A stretch of DNA of 64,000 bases from NCBI GenBank assembly GCA_017451485.1, contig JAFTOG010000042.1:38757-102756 (forward strand), written 5' to 3'. The stretch is from Clostridia bacterium (GTDB taxonomy: Bacteria; Bacillota; Clostridia; Oscillospirales; CAG-272). The notes under the pieces were generated by a model, which ran no database searches, was not told the origin of the DNA, and worked only from the letters and a program-made list of their open reading frames with translations. This document shows positions 43,006 through 53,846 of the stretch, in pieces (the first letter of the stretch is position 1; each line of letters opens with the position of its first letter). The translations under genes were made by a program, and so were the position numbers.

Positions 43006-44730
43006 CTATTTTTTCTTTGCCTGTACTATGCTTTTAATTCTGTCCATATCAAATTTTGGCCTTCTCTCATATGTGTAAAGTCCGTTTACCTCTTGCTCTA
43101 CATCGTATAGCTGAGTATAACAGAAGCCACATATGTATGGACAGTTAATAAGAGCTTTTGTCAATGCTTCAAATCTTTCAAAAAAATCCTTTTCGGTTTT
43201 AGGAGCATTTCCGTACCCCCAGCCACCCTCAACACCGTCAACATCCCATCTTATGCCACCAAATTCACTAAGAAAGAGTGCCATATCCTTATAATTGGTT
43301 GATTTTTGATATTTAGATATACCACTATGCCATGGGTGCTTATCGTAATTTTCAAGCATTTCTTCTTGTGTTGGTGCAAGATAAATTTTCTCAAAATCCT
43401 CTGTATTTTGGATATAGTCGTGAAGGTCGTAAATATCGGAAACAACCTGATAATTACCACTTGTGCCTATGCAGGGGCGTGTTGTATCCATTCCCTTTGT
43501 CGTATGATACAATGCTCGTATAAAATCGTCATTTTGATGTCTGTTGTTCCAATCCCATGTTTCGTTAAGTGGACACCATCCAATAATTGACGGATGGTTG
43601 AAATCTCTCTCTATTTCTCTTTGCCATTCAAGTAAAAACGGAGTCAGCTGATTCATATCTGAATAATCAAGATGAGCATTTGCTGATTCCCCAAATACAA
43701 GATATCCAAGCTTATCACAATGATACAAAAATCTCGGCTCAAAAACCTTTTGATGCAATCTTGCACCATTAAATCCTGCTTTCAAAGACAAGCATATATC
43801 TCTTGCAAGCTCTTCTTCATCCTTGGCTGTGTATATACCCTCTTTATAGTAGCCTTGGTCGAGGACTGTGCGAAGAAACACAGGCTTTCCGTTTAATAAA
43901 TAATTTCTGTTATCGAAAGCTGTTGATCGAATACCGAAATAGCTCTTTACCTTGTCTTTGCCATAGATTAGCTCAAGGTCATAAAGCCTGCCCTTGCCCA
44001 CCTCCCATAAATGGAGCTCACTTAAATTAAGAGTCAAATGGCTAATACCTGTATGCAATTTTGCACTTACCTCGCCTACTGCTTTTCCATTATATGTAGC
44101 CATCGCTTTAAGCTCTGCGTTTCCTTGGGTCTCAACCTCAATTTGAACACTCTCTTGTTCTATCGAAGTATAATATCTTACGCTTTTAATGTAATTCTTT
44201 TCAACATATTCAAGCCAAACCGTTTGCCAAATGCCTGTTGTACGAGTGTAACAGCACTCAATAGAATAGTAGTTTTCGCACTGTTTTCCCGATGCTTTCC
44301 CGTTTGGGTGTCCGTCAATGGCACATACAGTAATAATGTTTTCCTTGCCCATTTCCACATAGTCGGTTATATCAATGTCAAAGCCAACATAACCACCGAT
44401 ATTGTGATAAACCTCTTTATGATTGATATAAATGTAGCTTTCGTAATCAATTGCACCAAAATGCAAAATTACTCTTTTGCTGCATTTTTTAATTTTTACT
44501 CTTTTTAGGTACCATACGCAATTAAGATAATCTGTGTTACCTATACCGGACAAAATGCTTTCGGGACAGAAGGGTACTATAATCTTAGAATTAAGATGCT
44601 CTCTTTCGTAGAATTTTCTATCTCGTCCACTAATGCCTCTGTCAAGCTCAAACTCCCATTCTCCATTTAGATTTTCCCAGCTTTCTCTTTCAAATTGAGG
44701 ATTGGGATGTTCGGGTCTTGGAATGTTCAT
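43006..44730 (-). CDS. Family 2 glycoside hydrolase (beta-galactosidase/glucuronidase-like)
   Basis: 574 residues, shorter than LacZ and close to the compact GH2 group. A sugar-binding jelly-roll (LNGEWEFELDRG, CVWYLKRVKIKK, YINHKEVYHNIGGYVGFDID), an immunoglobulin-like domain and a TIM barrel follow in order. The acid/base Glu is in GWCPLNETWDW and the nucleophile Glu in LFLSEFGGIRWD. There is no signal peptide. AAGGAG precedes the ATG. It is a single gene with its own promoter. The substrate is probably a beta-galactoside or beta-glucuronide but cannot be fixed by eye. Confidence 0.92.
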   Translation of the reverse strand: MNIPRPEHPNPQFERESWENLNGEWEFELDRGISGRDRKFYEREHLNSKIIVPFCPESILSGIGNTDYLNCVWYLKRVKIKKCSKRVILHFGAIDYESYIYINHKEVYHNIGGYVGFDIDITDYVEMGKENIITVCAIDGHPNGKASGKQCENYYSIECCYTRTTGIWQTVWLEYVEKNYIKSVRYYTSIEQESVQIEVETQGNAELKAMATYNGKAVGEVSAKLHTGISHLTLNLSELHLWEVGKGRLYDLELIYGKDKVKSYFGIRSTAFDNRNYLLNGKPVFLRTVLDQGYYKEGIYTAKDEEELARDICLSLKAGFNGARLHQKVFEPRFLYHCDKLGYLVFGESANAHLDYSDMNQLTPFLLEWQREIERDFNHPSIIGWCPLNETWDWNNRHQNDDFIRALYHTTKGMDTTRPCIGTSGNYQVVSDIYDLHDYIQNTEDFEKIYLAPTQEEMLENYDKHPWHSGISKYQKSTNYKDMALFLSEFGGIRWDVDGVEGGWGYGNAPKTEKDFFERFEALTKALINCPYICGFCYTQLYDVEQEVNGLYTYERRPKFDMDRIKSIVQAKKK

Positions 44731-44765
44731 TTTTTATCTCCTTATCTAATATTATTCATAATTCA

Positions 44766-44794
44766 ATTATACTATCAAGTCGAATATATTTCAA
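44766..44794 (-). promoter_or_regulatory. Promoter of the GH2 gene
   Basis: Minus-strand TTGAAA (44794-44789), 17-nt spacer, TATAAT (44771-44766), about 35 nt before the start. Confidence 0.75.
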
Positions 44795-44840
44795 TATTTT
44801 TATAAATATAATCGTCATTTTAATTCCTGCATCATATTCA

Positions 44841-45134
44841 CATGGCAAGCTTATTATTTGCGACACAGAGCTCACAGGAGCCAAATATAGTGCATTGGGC
44901 GTATTCAATAAAAGTCGTTGCGTCACCAAAGAGGATTTGAATACGGACTTTGCAGAGCTCCGTGTTAGTGTTTGGAAGAGCGAGCTTGGCGTACAAAAAA
45001 GCCCACACGGTTTTTGTTCCGTGTGGACTTATTTTTGATTGTTTTCCTCTGCTTGATTTTGCATAAAACTGTGTAAGTGCCATTTTGTTTTTTTCCATAA
45101 AGCCTGCGAAGCCTTATGGTATAAGGGCTTGCGT
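44841..45134. other. Intergenic segment with coding-like but gene-free sequence
   Basis: Between the GH2 promoter and lysS, both strands stay open for about 70-85 codons without a ribosome binding site or a recognisable domain. It contains the lysS terminator and an imperfect hairpin near 45108-45130 (AAGCCTTAT / ATAAGGGCTT). The composition is richer in GC than usual spacers. I suspect an interspersed repeat or decayed insertion rather than a gene. Confidence 0.35.
45003..45026 (-). terminator. Terminator downstream of lysS
   Basis: 8-bp stem CCACACGG / CCGTGTGG with an 8-nt loop. The minus-strand RNA continues with GCTTTTTTG. It lies about 110 nt after the lysS stop. Confidence 0.8.
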
Positions 45135-46643
45135 TTAGTTATCTGCTAAAGGTTTCATTGTTGGGAACAGAAGAACATCACGGATGGATGCACTGTCTGT
45201 AAGAAGCATTACAAGACGGTCTATACCGAAGCCGAGACCTCCTGTAGGGGGCATACCGTATTCAAGGGCGGTGATGTAGTCATAATCCACCTCTGCCTTT
45301 GTATCGGGCTCCTCTGCACGCTTTGCGGCAACCTGCTTTTCAAAGCGTTCCTTCTGGTCAATGGGGTCATTAAGCTCTGAGAATGCGTTACCAAACTCTG
45401 TTGCGTTGATAAAGTACTCAAAGCGTTCTGTAAACATAGGATTATCAGCCTTTCTCTTAGCGAGGGGGCTGTTCTCTACGGGATAATCATAGATAAATGT
45501 AGGCTGAATAAGCTTTTCCTCAACATATGCGTCGAAGAACTCAATAAGTACTCTGCCCTTAGTAGCGTTATCGGCAACCTCAACATGATACGCCTTAGCT
45601 ACTTCTCTTGCCTGCTCATCAGTTGCCCAGTCGTTATAATCAACACCTGCATACTTCTTAACAGCCTCTACCATAGTCAGTCTTTCCCACTTGCCCATAT
45701 CGATTTCATTACCCTGATACATAATCTTCTCAGAGCCGCAAATCTTAACAGCAAGCATTTTATTCATTTCCTCAACAAGGTCCATCATACCCTTGTAGTC
45801 AGTAAACGCCTGGTAAAGCTCAATAGTGGTAAACTCGGGGTTGTGCTTGGTATCCATACCCTCATTTCTGAATATTCTACCAACCTCATACACTCTATGC
45901 ATACCACCTACAATAAGACGCTTCAGATAAAGCTCTGTCTCTATACGGAGGTACATGTCAATATCAAGAGTATTGTGATGTGTTACAAATGGTCTTGCAC
46001 TTGCACCGATTTCAAGTGGAACAAGGATAGGTGTATCAACCTCCAAAAAGCCCTTGAAATCAAGATAGTTACGGATTTCCTTAAGTATACGGGATCTCTT
46101 ATAGAAGGTGTCCTTAACCTCGGGATTTACAATAAGGTCAACATATCTCTGTCTGTATCTTGTTTCCTGGTCCTTAAGACCGTGATACTTTTCAGGAAGG
46201 GGGAGTAATGACTTGGCAAGAAGCTCAATTTCATACACATGTACGGAGATTTCTCCTCTTCTTGTTCTGAATACCATACCGGAAATACCAACGATATCAC
46301 CAATATCCCATTTCTTATACTGCTCAAAGGTATCCTCACCTACATCGTTGATTCTGATGTAGCACTGGATCCTACCCTTACCGTCAAGTATATCAATAAA
46401 GTTAGCCTTTCCCATATCACGGCGGGACATAAGTCTGCCTGCAATTTTAACAGTCTTGCCCTCGTATTCATCAAATCTTTCTACAATATCTGTAGTGTAC
46501 GCATCTACATCGTACTTTACCTTTTCGAAGGGGTTATTACCGGACTCGCAAAGGCTTGTAAGCTTATCACGGCGAATCTGCAGAATCTCGCTTAATTCAA
46601 CCTCTTCTACTGTATTTTCTGTATTATTAATATTTTCTTGCAT
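45135..46643 (-). CDS. lysS: Lysyl-tRNA synthetase (class II)
   Basis: 502 residues. The N-terminal OB-fold anticodon-binding domain (VKIAGRLMSRRDMGKANFID) is followed by the class II catalytic core: motif 1 near DFKGFLEVDTPIL, motif 2 VYEVGRIFRNEGMDTKHNPE and motif 3 GGLGFGIDRLVMLLTDS. It charges tRNA-Lys with lysine. It starts 13 nt after greA; the greA-lysS pairing is common in Firmicutes. No T-box is visible before it, as expected for a downstream operon gene. Confidence 0.98.
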   Translation of the reverse strand: MQENINNTENTVEEVELSEILQIRRDKLTSLCESGNNPFEKVKYDVDAYTTDIVERFDEYEGKTVKIAGRLMSRRDMGKANFIDILDGKGRIQCYIRINDVGEDTFEQYKKWDIGDIVGISGMVFRTRRGEISVHVYEIELLAKSLLPLPEKYHGLKDQETRYRQRYVDLIVNPEVKDTFYKRSRILKEIRNYLDFKGFLEVDTPILVPLEIGASARPFVTHHNTLDIDMYLRIETELYLKRLIVGGMHRVYEVGRIFRNEGMDTKHNPEFTTIELYQAFTDYKGMMDLVEEMNKMLAVKICGSEKIMYQGNEIDMGKWERLTMVEAVKKYAGVDYNDWATDEQAREVAKAYHVEVADNATKGRVLIEFFDAYVEEKLIQPTFIYDYPVENSPLAKRKADNPMFTERFEYFINATEFGNAFSELNDPIDQKERFEKQVAAKRAEEPDTKAEVDYDYITALEYGMPPTGGLGFGIDRLVMLLTDSASIRDVLLFPTMKPLADN

Positions 46644-46656
46644 TATCTGTGTCCTC

Positions 46657-47133
46657 TTATTTTGTCTTGAAGAAATCTACGATTACAGCGTCCTTCTCGC
46701 CTGTGCGTGTTTCGATTGTAACTGTGTCACCCTTTTTGTGACCTATAATAGCCATACCGATAGGAGAGCGGTCTGAAATCTTACCCTTAAAGGGATCAAC
46801 CTCGTTAGAGCCTACAAGGTCATACTTCTTTTCTGTGCCATCCTTGTATTTGATAATTACTGTTGATCCGAGAGCTACAATATTTTTTACTGCGTCTGTA
46901 TCAATGATCTCGGCATTCTTCATAAGGTATTCAAGCTCTAAAATTCTGCTCTCAACCTTTGCCTGCTGATCTCTTGCCTCATCGTACTCACTGTTCTCAG
47001 ACAAGTCACCGAAGGATCTTGCTTCCTTAATAAGCTCCTTTATCTCCTGGCGACGAACCTTTTTGAGATATTCGTACTCTTCCTTGAGCTTTTCATAACC
47101 CTCGACGGTATATTTTATTTTCTTTTCTTCCAT
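46657..47133 (-). CDS. greA: Transcription elongation factor GreA
   Basis: 158 residues from the ATG at 47133 (MEEKKIKYTVEGYEKL). That ATG has GAGGTGAT just upstream and is preferred over an in-frame start 33 nt earlier. The N-terminal coiled-coil has the acidic tip (SFGDLSENSEYDEARDQQAK), and the C-terminal domain has VALGSTVIIKYKDGTEKKYD and SPIGMAIIGHKKGDTV. It binds RNA polymerase in the secondary channel and triggers cleavage of backtracked RNA. Confidence 0.97.
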   Translation of the reverse strand: MEEKKIKYTVEGYEKLKEEYEYLKKVRRQEIKELIKEARSFGDLSENSEYDEARDQQAKVESRILELEYLMKNAEIIDTDAVKNIVALGSTVIIKYKDGTEKKYDLVGSNEVDPFKGKISDRSPIGMAIIGHKKGDTVTIETRTGEKDAVIVDFFKTK

Positions 47134-47209
47134 GTTTATCACCTCGTGGCACGCATGCCCTTTCAAAAAATATACTTGAATTATTATCGCTTTATACTGC
47201 GATTACGCA

Positions 47210-47235
47210 CAAAAACTCCGAATGCGGAGTTTTTG
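47210..47235 (-). terminator. Terminator of the CdaR/PucR-type regulator gene
   Basis: Stem CAAAAACTCCG / CGGAGTTTTTG with loop AATG, seven bases past the stop codon and just before greA. Bidirectional in form. Confidence 0.85.
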
Positions 47236-47241
47236 TTAAAT

Positions 47242-48327
47242 TTAGAATTTAATGGGCTTGGCTGTAAGATAGCGTCTTACCATCAACGCAACCTTGAAGG
47301 TTATGGCGTGATCGAACTGACGAAGGTCAAGTCCTGTAAGCTTTTTGATTTTATCAAGTCTGTACACAAGCGTATTTCTATGTACATAAAGCTTTCTGGA
47401 TGTTTCGGAAACATTAAGATTATTCTCAAAGAACACCTGGATTGTCTGGAGAGTTTCCTTATCGAGGGTATCTATAGAGCCGTGCTTGAACACTTCAGTC
47501 AAGAAAATCTCACAAAGAGTTGTGGGAAGCTGATAAATAAGACGGCCGATACCGAGATTCTCATAGCTTACAATTTCCTTCTCGGTTTCAAATACCTTAC
47601 CAACCTCTATTGCTATCTGTGCTTCCTTATAGGATCTTGCAAGGTCCTTAATATTGTCTACTATTGTACCGATACCAATACCAACACGGCAGTAGAACTC
47701 TGAGCTTAATGTATCAGAAATGCTCTGTGCAATCTTTTCTGTTTCTGCAAGGTCAACATCATTAGCAATTCCCTTAACGATTACAACATCCTGGTCTCCT
47801 GTTGCTATAACATAATCCCTTGATTTGTCGGGAAACATGTTCTGGAGTATTTCAAAGGGCATAATCTCAGTTCTGGAATAGAATCTTACAAGAAATACCA
47901 CTCTGTGGTCGTTACCGTCAAAATGGAGCTCCTTGCTCTTAGCGTAAATATCACTCGGCAAAATGTTATCCATAATGATGTTTTTAATAAATGAGCTCTT
48001 ATCACACTTCTCGTCATAAAAGCTCTTAATGTTGGAAAGCGAAATTGCAAGAATGGATGCATACTTGCCTGCTATCTTATCCTCTCCCTCAACAAACACC
48101 ATAAATTCTATTTTGGTGCCGCTGCCAATGGGCTGATATGTGTAGCCGTCCACAACCATTGTATCCGTGGTATAAAGCATCTCATCCCTTGCACGATCAC
48201 GCAATTCTCCAATTTTAGAAAGCTCACTGCATGCGATAACAACGCCTGAATCATCGATTACTCCGATAACACGGTCTACTGCATCATGCATCTGGTGAAT
48301 CACACCTTGAAATAATCTGTTGGACAT
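47242..48327 (-). CDS. CdaR/PucR-type helix-turn-helix regulator
   Basis: 361 residues. The C-terminal PucR HTH domain is clear: VFFENNLNVSETSRKLYVHR followed by NTLVYRLDKIKKLTGLDLR, with a GGDEF-like middle part (YCRVGIGIGTIVDNIKDLAR). The N-terminal domain (IGVIDDSGVVIACSELSKIG) resembles the putative sugar-diacid-binding region of CdaR. CdaR-type proteins respond to metabolites such as glycerate or sugar diacids and usually control neighbouring genes; none of the obvious targets is adjacent. It is transcribed alone with its own terminator. Confidence 0.87.
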   Translation of the reverse strand: MSNRLFQGVIHQMHDAVDRVIGVIDDSGVVIACSELSKIGELRDRARDEMLYTTDTMVVDGYTYQPIGSGTKIEFMVFVEGEDKIAGKYASILAISLSNIKSFYDEKCDKSSFIKNIIMDNILPSDIYAKSKELHFDGNDHRVVFLVRFYSRTEIMPFEILQNMFPDKSRDYVIATGDQDVVIVKGIANDVDLAETEKIAQSISDTLSSEFYCRVGIGIGTIVDNIKDLARSYKEAQIAIEVGKVFETEKEIVSYENLGIGRLIYQLPTTLCEIFLTEVFKHGSIDTLDKETLQTIQVFFENNLNVSETSRKLYVHRNTLVYRLDKIKKLTGLDLRQFDHAITFKVALMVRRYLTAKPIKF

Positions 48328-48467
48328 ACTCTACCTCCGAAATGTTTGATTTGTGCAATTTGTGCATTCTGTATATATATATTACACTATTTTAATAGCC
48401 TTTTCAAGCCTTTTTTTTATATTTTTTTTGTGAATTTTGCATATTTTTTTGCCATTTTACACAAAAA

Positions 48468-49217
48468 TCACAATTCAAGCTCATAGGAGATACATGCCAA
48501 AGCAAAGGAGGGTGCAGTTTCACACCTTAATATCCTTTTTCCAAGTCCGGCTATTTTAGCTCCGGCTTCTCGAAGAGTGTTAACCTCATTAATAGAAAAA
48601 CCACCCTCTGCACCGATTATAAGAGAAATAGACCTTACTTCTTTGCTACTGCTTAAAATTTCCTTAAGGGACTGTGTGCCGTCTCCCTCATAGCACAGGA
48701 TAGTAAGCTCGCTTTTCCCGGCATCCTCTACAGCCTGTTTAAATCTCATAGCCTCACGGACTGTGGGAATTATTCCTCTTCCACATTGCTTGGCTGCACT
48801 CTCTGCTATTTTGTTATGTCTTTCGGCTTTTTTGATAATATCCTTACCCTCAATTTTTGCAATGCATCTCTCCGATGAAAAGGGAATTATCTCCGATACA
48901 CCACACTCTATAGATTTTTGAATTATAGTTTCTAATTTATCTCCCTTTGGTATAGCCTGATAAAGTCTTATATAGCATTCCGGCTCAGTATCGGACTTAG
49001 CCTCGCTTATGACATCCAAATATACTTCTCCCTCGGAAAATCCGGAAATTTTACAACCGTATACATTTTTTTGCATATCACAGACCGTAATTTCCTCGCC
49101 TGCGGTCATACGGAGAGAACGGGAAATATGATGAGCATCCTCGCCCTTTATCACAATGGATTTAGCTCCGTTATCCAATTCTGCAACCTGATCGGCTCTT
49201 ATAAAAAATCTGGGCAT
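48468..49217 (-). CDS. rsmE: 16S rRNA (uracil-1498-N3)-methyltransferase
   Basis: 249 residues from the ATG at 49217 (MPRFFIRADQV), which has GGAGG 6 nt upstream; an in-frame start 15 nt earlier lacks this. The N-terminal PUA-like part (VIKGEDAHHISRSLRMTAGE) is followed by the SPOUT domain with its knot motifs LIIGAEGGFSINEV and LGKRILRCETAPSFAL. It methylates U1498 in helix 44 of 16S rRNA. It follows prmA as is typical in Firmicutes. Confidence 0.96.
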   Translation of the reverse strand: MPRFFIRADQVAELDNGAKSIVIKGEDAHHISRSLRMTAGEEITVCDMQKNVYGCKISGFSEGEVYLDVISEAKSDTEPECYIRLYQAIPKGDKLETIIQKSIECGVSEIIPFSSERCIAKIEGKDIIKKAERHNKIAESAAKQCGRGIIPTVREAMRFKQAVEDAGKSELTILCYEGDGTQSLKEILSSSKEVRSISLIIGAEGGFSINEVNTLREAGAKIAGLGKRILRCETAPSFALACISYELEL

Positions 49218-49277
49218 ATTTTTCCTCCGCAATTTTTATTATGTATATAATAACACCAATACTGAATAATGTCAAGA

Positions 49278-49305
49278 AAAAACCTTCTCCGAAGAGAAGG
49301 TTTTT
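49278..49305 (-). terminator. Terminator after prmA
   Basis: 12-bp stem AAAAACCTTCTC / GAGAAGGTTTTT with loop CGAA, directly after the prmA TAG stop. It probably ends the heat-shock operon and separates rsmE. Confidence 0.88.
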
Positions 49306-49307
49306 GA

Positions 49308-50234
49308 CTATCTCATTTTGACGGAAATGGCACACCAGCCGTTTTCGTGTATTTCTTCCACTATTTCAAAGCCGTTTTTAGTGATAGATTCATACACATC
49401 CCCGCACCTTTCGTCAATTATGCCTGACAAAACAAGGATGGTTTCCGAGTGCATAAATTTAGAAATATCGGGTAACATTCTGATAATTATATCAGCTACT
49501 ATATTAGCTGTGATAACATCATATTTTCCTGCTTTGACACCTGCCAAAAGATCGGATACCTCACATTCGATGTTTGAAACATCATTATCCTTAACATTTT
49601 CTCTCGATACCTTTACAGCCACGGGGTCAATGTCATAGGCGTAGCACTGCTTAGCACCCAGCTTGGATGCACAGATAGCAAGTATTCCACTTCCACAACC
49701 CACATCAAGCATTACACTATCCCCGTTTATGTATTTTTCGAGTAAGGTTGCACAGAGGCGTGTCGTCTCATGAGTGCCTGTACCGAACGCCATACCGGGA
49801 TCCATTTTCACTACTATCTCATGGGGCTCTGCACTGTATCTTTCCCACATGGGAACTACCACAAGTCGGTTGCCTATTTTAATAGGCTTATAATACTGCT
49901 TCCATGAGTTTGCCCAATCCTCCTCACAGAGGGAGATAAGCTCTGTATTGCTCTCTATCTTAAGAGCATCAAGCTTCTCCTTAATAAACATAGTATAATG
50001 CTCTGTAGGCTTATCAGCGGGAACATAAATTGACACAGATGCTACTGTTCTATCTGCATTCAAAACACTCTCGTCAATCAAATCTCCGTACACGCCATCG
50101 AGGATTCTATCCTCTATATCGGAATAATCCTCTATCTGAAGTCCATTGGAAAGCATACTCATAACAGCACAAAGGCTATCAAGATTTTCCACCTTGGAGG
50201 TAACCTTTATCTGTATCCATTTATTATTTTCCAT
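49308..50234 (-). CDS. prmA: Ribosomal protein L11 methyltransferase
   Basis: 308 residues. The N-terminal substrate-recognition part (WIQIKVTSKVENLDSLCAVM) is followed by the SAM-binding fold: PGMAFGTGTHETTRLCATLL, VMLDVGCGSGILAICASKLG, CYAYDIDPVAVKVSRENV and the NIVADIIIRMLP motif. It trimethylates L11. It starts 6 nt after dnaJ in the same operon. The gene ends with TAG. Since a terminator follows immediately, TAG is used as a genuine stop codon in this genome. Confidence 0.96.
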   Translation of the reverse strand: MENNKWIQIKVTSKVENLDSLCAVMSMLSNGLQIEDYSDIEDRILDGVYGDLIDESVLNADRTVASVSIYVPADKPTEHYTMFIKEKLDALKIESNTELISLCEEDWANSWKQYYKPIKIGNRLVVVPMWERYSAEPHEIVVKMDPGMAFGTGTHETTRLCATLLEKYINGDSVMLDVGCGSGILAICASKLGAKQCYAYDIDPVAVKVSRENVKDNDVSNIECEVSDLLAGVKAGKYDVITANIVADIIIRMLPDISKFMHSETILVLSGIIDERCGDVYESITKNGFEIVEEIHENGWCAISVKMR

Positions 50235-50240
50235 TTTTAC

Positions 50241-51368
50241 TCACTTTCTGAAGCGACTGAAAAAGCTGCTTCTCTTTGAGAAATTCTTTTCCTGACAGCT
50301 CTCGGCAAAGCTACGCATAATCTTTTTCTGTTCTTCGGTGAGATTCTTAGGTGTTTCCACAACTACCTTAACATACAGGTTACCCTTACCTCTGCCGTTT
50401 ACATCGGGAACACCCTTTTGTCTTATTGTAAACATAGCACCTGTCTGTGTACCCTCCGGAATATCATAATCAATCTCGCCCTCCATAGTAGGGATTTTGA
50501 TTTTTGCACCCAAAGCAGCCTCAGCAAAGGTTATGGGAATCTCACAGTAGAGGTCCTTGCCATCCCTCTCAAATATGGGATGCGGGCGAACAGATACCTG
50601 TACAATAAGGTCTCCGGGGGATCCTCCGTTTCTTCCGTCGTTACCCTGATCACGAAGAGCAACTCTCTGTCCGTCATCAATGCCTGCCGGGATAGTAATC
50701 TCCAGCTTTTTATTTATCTTAACCATTCCCTTACCCTTACAGTTGGAGCAGGGAGTTTTTATAATCTTGCCTGTGCCCTTACAGTCGGGACATGCTGCCG
50801 TTGACTGCATAACGCCAAAGGCCGTTCTCTGCTGTACTCTTACAGTTCCTGTACCGTTACACTTAGTACATTTTTCTGCACTCGTACCCTTTTCGGCTCC
50901 TGAGCCACCACAGTCACCGCATTTTTGGATTCTTCCATAGCTTATTTCCTTTTTACAGCCAAAGAATGCCTCCTCAAAGGAAAGAACTATTCTGACGCCT
51001 ATATCATCACCCTGCTGGGGTGCGTTTGCTCTCCTTGAAGAGGATGAGCCTCCACCGAAGAAGGAGGAGAAAATATCTCCCATATCGAAATCGAAGCCGC
51101 CAAAGCCTCCGAAGCCACCGCCTCCAAAGCCTCCACCCTGTTCAAATGCATCGTGTCCGTACTTGTCATATTTAGCCTTTTTATCTGCATCGGAAAGAAC
51201 ACCGTAAGCCTCGTTAATTTCCTTGAACTTCTGCTCTGCCTCAGCATTTCCCGGATTCATATCGGGGTGGTATTTCTTAGCCAGAGAACGGTATGCCTTT
51301 TTTATTTCATCGGCACTTGCTCCCTTGGAAATACCTAAGGTTTCATAATAATCTCTTTTATCTGCCAT
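50241..51368 (-). CDS. dnaJ: Chaperone protein DnaJ
   Basis: 375 residues. J domain with HPD ([10 protein letters not shown]) in residues 1-70, a Gly/Phe-rich linker ([18 protein letters not shown]), four zinc-finger repeats ([32 protein letters not shown]) and the C-terminal substrate-binding domains. It delivers unfolded substrates to DnaK and stimulates its ATPase. The ATG at 51368 (MADKRDYYE) follows AAAAGG and is preferred over the TTG two codons earlier. It is separated from dnaK by a stable hairpin. Confidence 0.98.
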   Translation of the reverse strand: MADKRDYYETLGISKGASADEIKKAYRSLAKKYHPDMNPGNAEAEQKFKEINEAYGVLSDADKKAKYDKYGHDAFEQGGGFGGGGFGGFGGFDFDMGDIFSSFFGGGSSSSRRANAPQQGDDIGVRIVLSFEEAFFGCKKEISYGRIQKCGDCGGSGAEKGTSAEKCTKCNGTGTVRVQQRTAFGVMQSTAACPDCKGTGKIIKTPCSNCKGKGMVKINKKLEITIPAGIDDGQRVALRDQGNDGRNGGSPGDLIVQVSVRPHPIFERDGKDLYCEIPITFAEAALGAKIKIPTMEGEIDYDIPEGTQTGAMFTIRQKGVPDVNGRGKGNLYVKVVVETPKNLTEEQKKIMRSFAESCQEKNFSKRSSFFSRFRK

Positions 51369-51406
51369 AATCAAGCCTTTTCTATACTTAGCCTTTTATT
51401 GACTTT

Positions 51407-51429
51407 AGGGCAGGAAGGTTTCCTGCCCT
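51407..51429 (-). promoter_or_regulatory. Hairpin between dnaK and dnaJ
   Basis: 10-bp perfect stem AGGGCAGGAA / TTCCTGCCCT with loop GGT and no U-tract behind it on the minus strand. It likely acts as an RNA stabiliser or processing site that lowers dnaJ relative to dnaK. Confidence 0.6.
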
Positions 51430-51454
51430 TTAGTTTGTGAATCAATGTGTCCTA

Positions 51455-53320
<1,866 letters not shown>

Positions 53321-53325
53321 CTATT

Positions 53326-53844
53326 TCAGTTCGCTACCTTAACCATAGCGTATCTGATTATTTTTTCCTTATACTTGTATCCCTTCTGGAATACCTCTAC
53401 AATTTCGCCCTCTCCGTACGCTTCATCATCTATGTGCATTACAGCATTGTGTACATTAGGGTCAAATTCCTTTGTTTCAATAACAGTTACACCCATTTTA
53501 TTAAGAGTCTCTGTCATTTGTGTAATTATCATATTAAGACCTTTTTTTGTTTCCTCATCGGATACAAATGTAACAGATCTCTCTATATTGTCAATAACGG
53601 GTAAAAGCTGCTTTACAGCATCGGAATATGCCTCTGCATAAACTCCGTCTCTTTCCTTTACCGTACGCTTTCTGAAATTATCATATTCTGCCATTATGCG
53701 AAGATATTTGTCATTTGTTTCCGCATATTTTTTCTCGGCATCGTATGCTCTTTTATTTGCTTCCTCGACTTCATCAGGCTTTACTTCCTCAGCCATATTA
53801 TCGGGAGTTGTCTCTTCTTCCTTGTTCAAATCCTTTTCTTCCAT
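53326..53844 (-). CDS. grpE: Nucleotide exchange factor GrpE
   Basis: 172 residues. A long acidic N-terminal helix/coiled coil is followed by LRIMAEYDNFRKRTVKERDG, LLPVIDNIERSV, TLNKMGVTVIETKEFDPNVH and the beta-domain VVEVFQKGYKYKEKIIR (with the start written as EIVEVFQKGY). It releases ADP from DnaK. AGGAGAGG precedes the ATG. It starts 2 nt after hrcA. Confidence 0.97.
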   Translation of the reverse strand: MEEKDLNKEEETTPDNMAEEVKPDEVEEANKRAYDAEKKYAETNDKYLRIMAEYDNFRKRTVKERDGVYAEAYSDAVKQLLPVIDNIERSVTFVSDEETKKGLNMIITQMTETLNKMGVTVIETKEFDPNVHNAVMHIDDEAYGEGEIVEVFQKGYKYKEKIIRYAMVKVAN

Positions 53845-53846
53845 GA

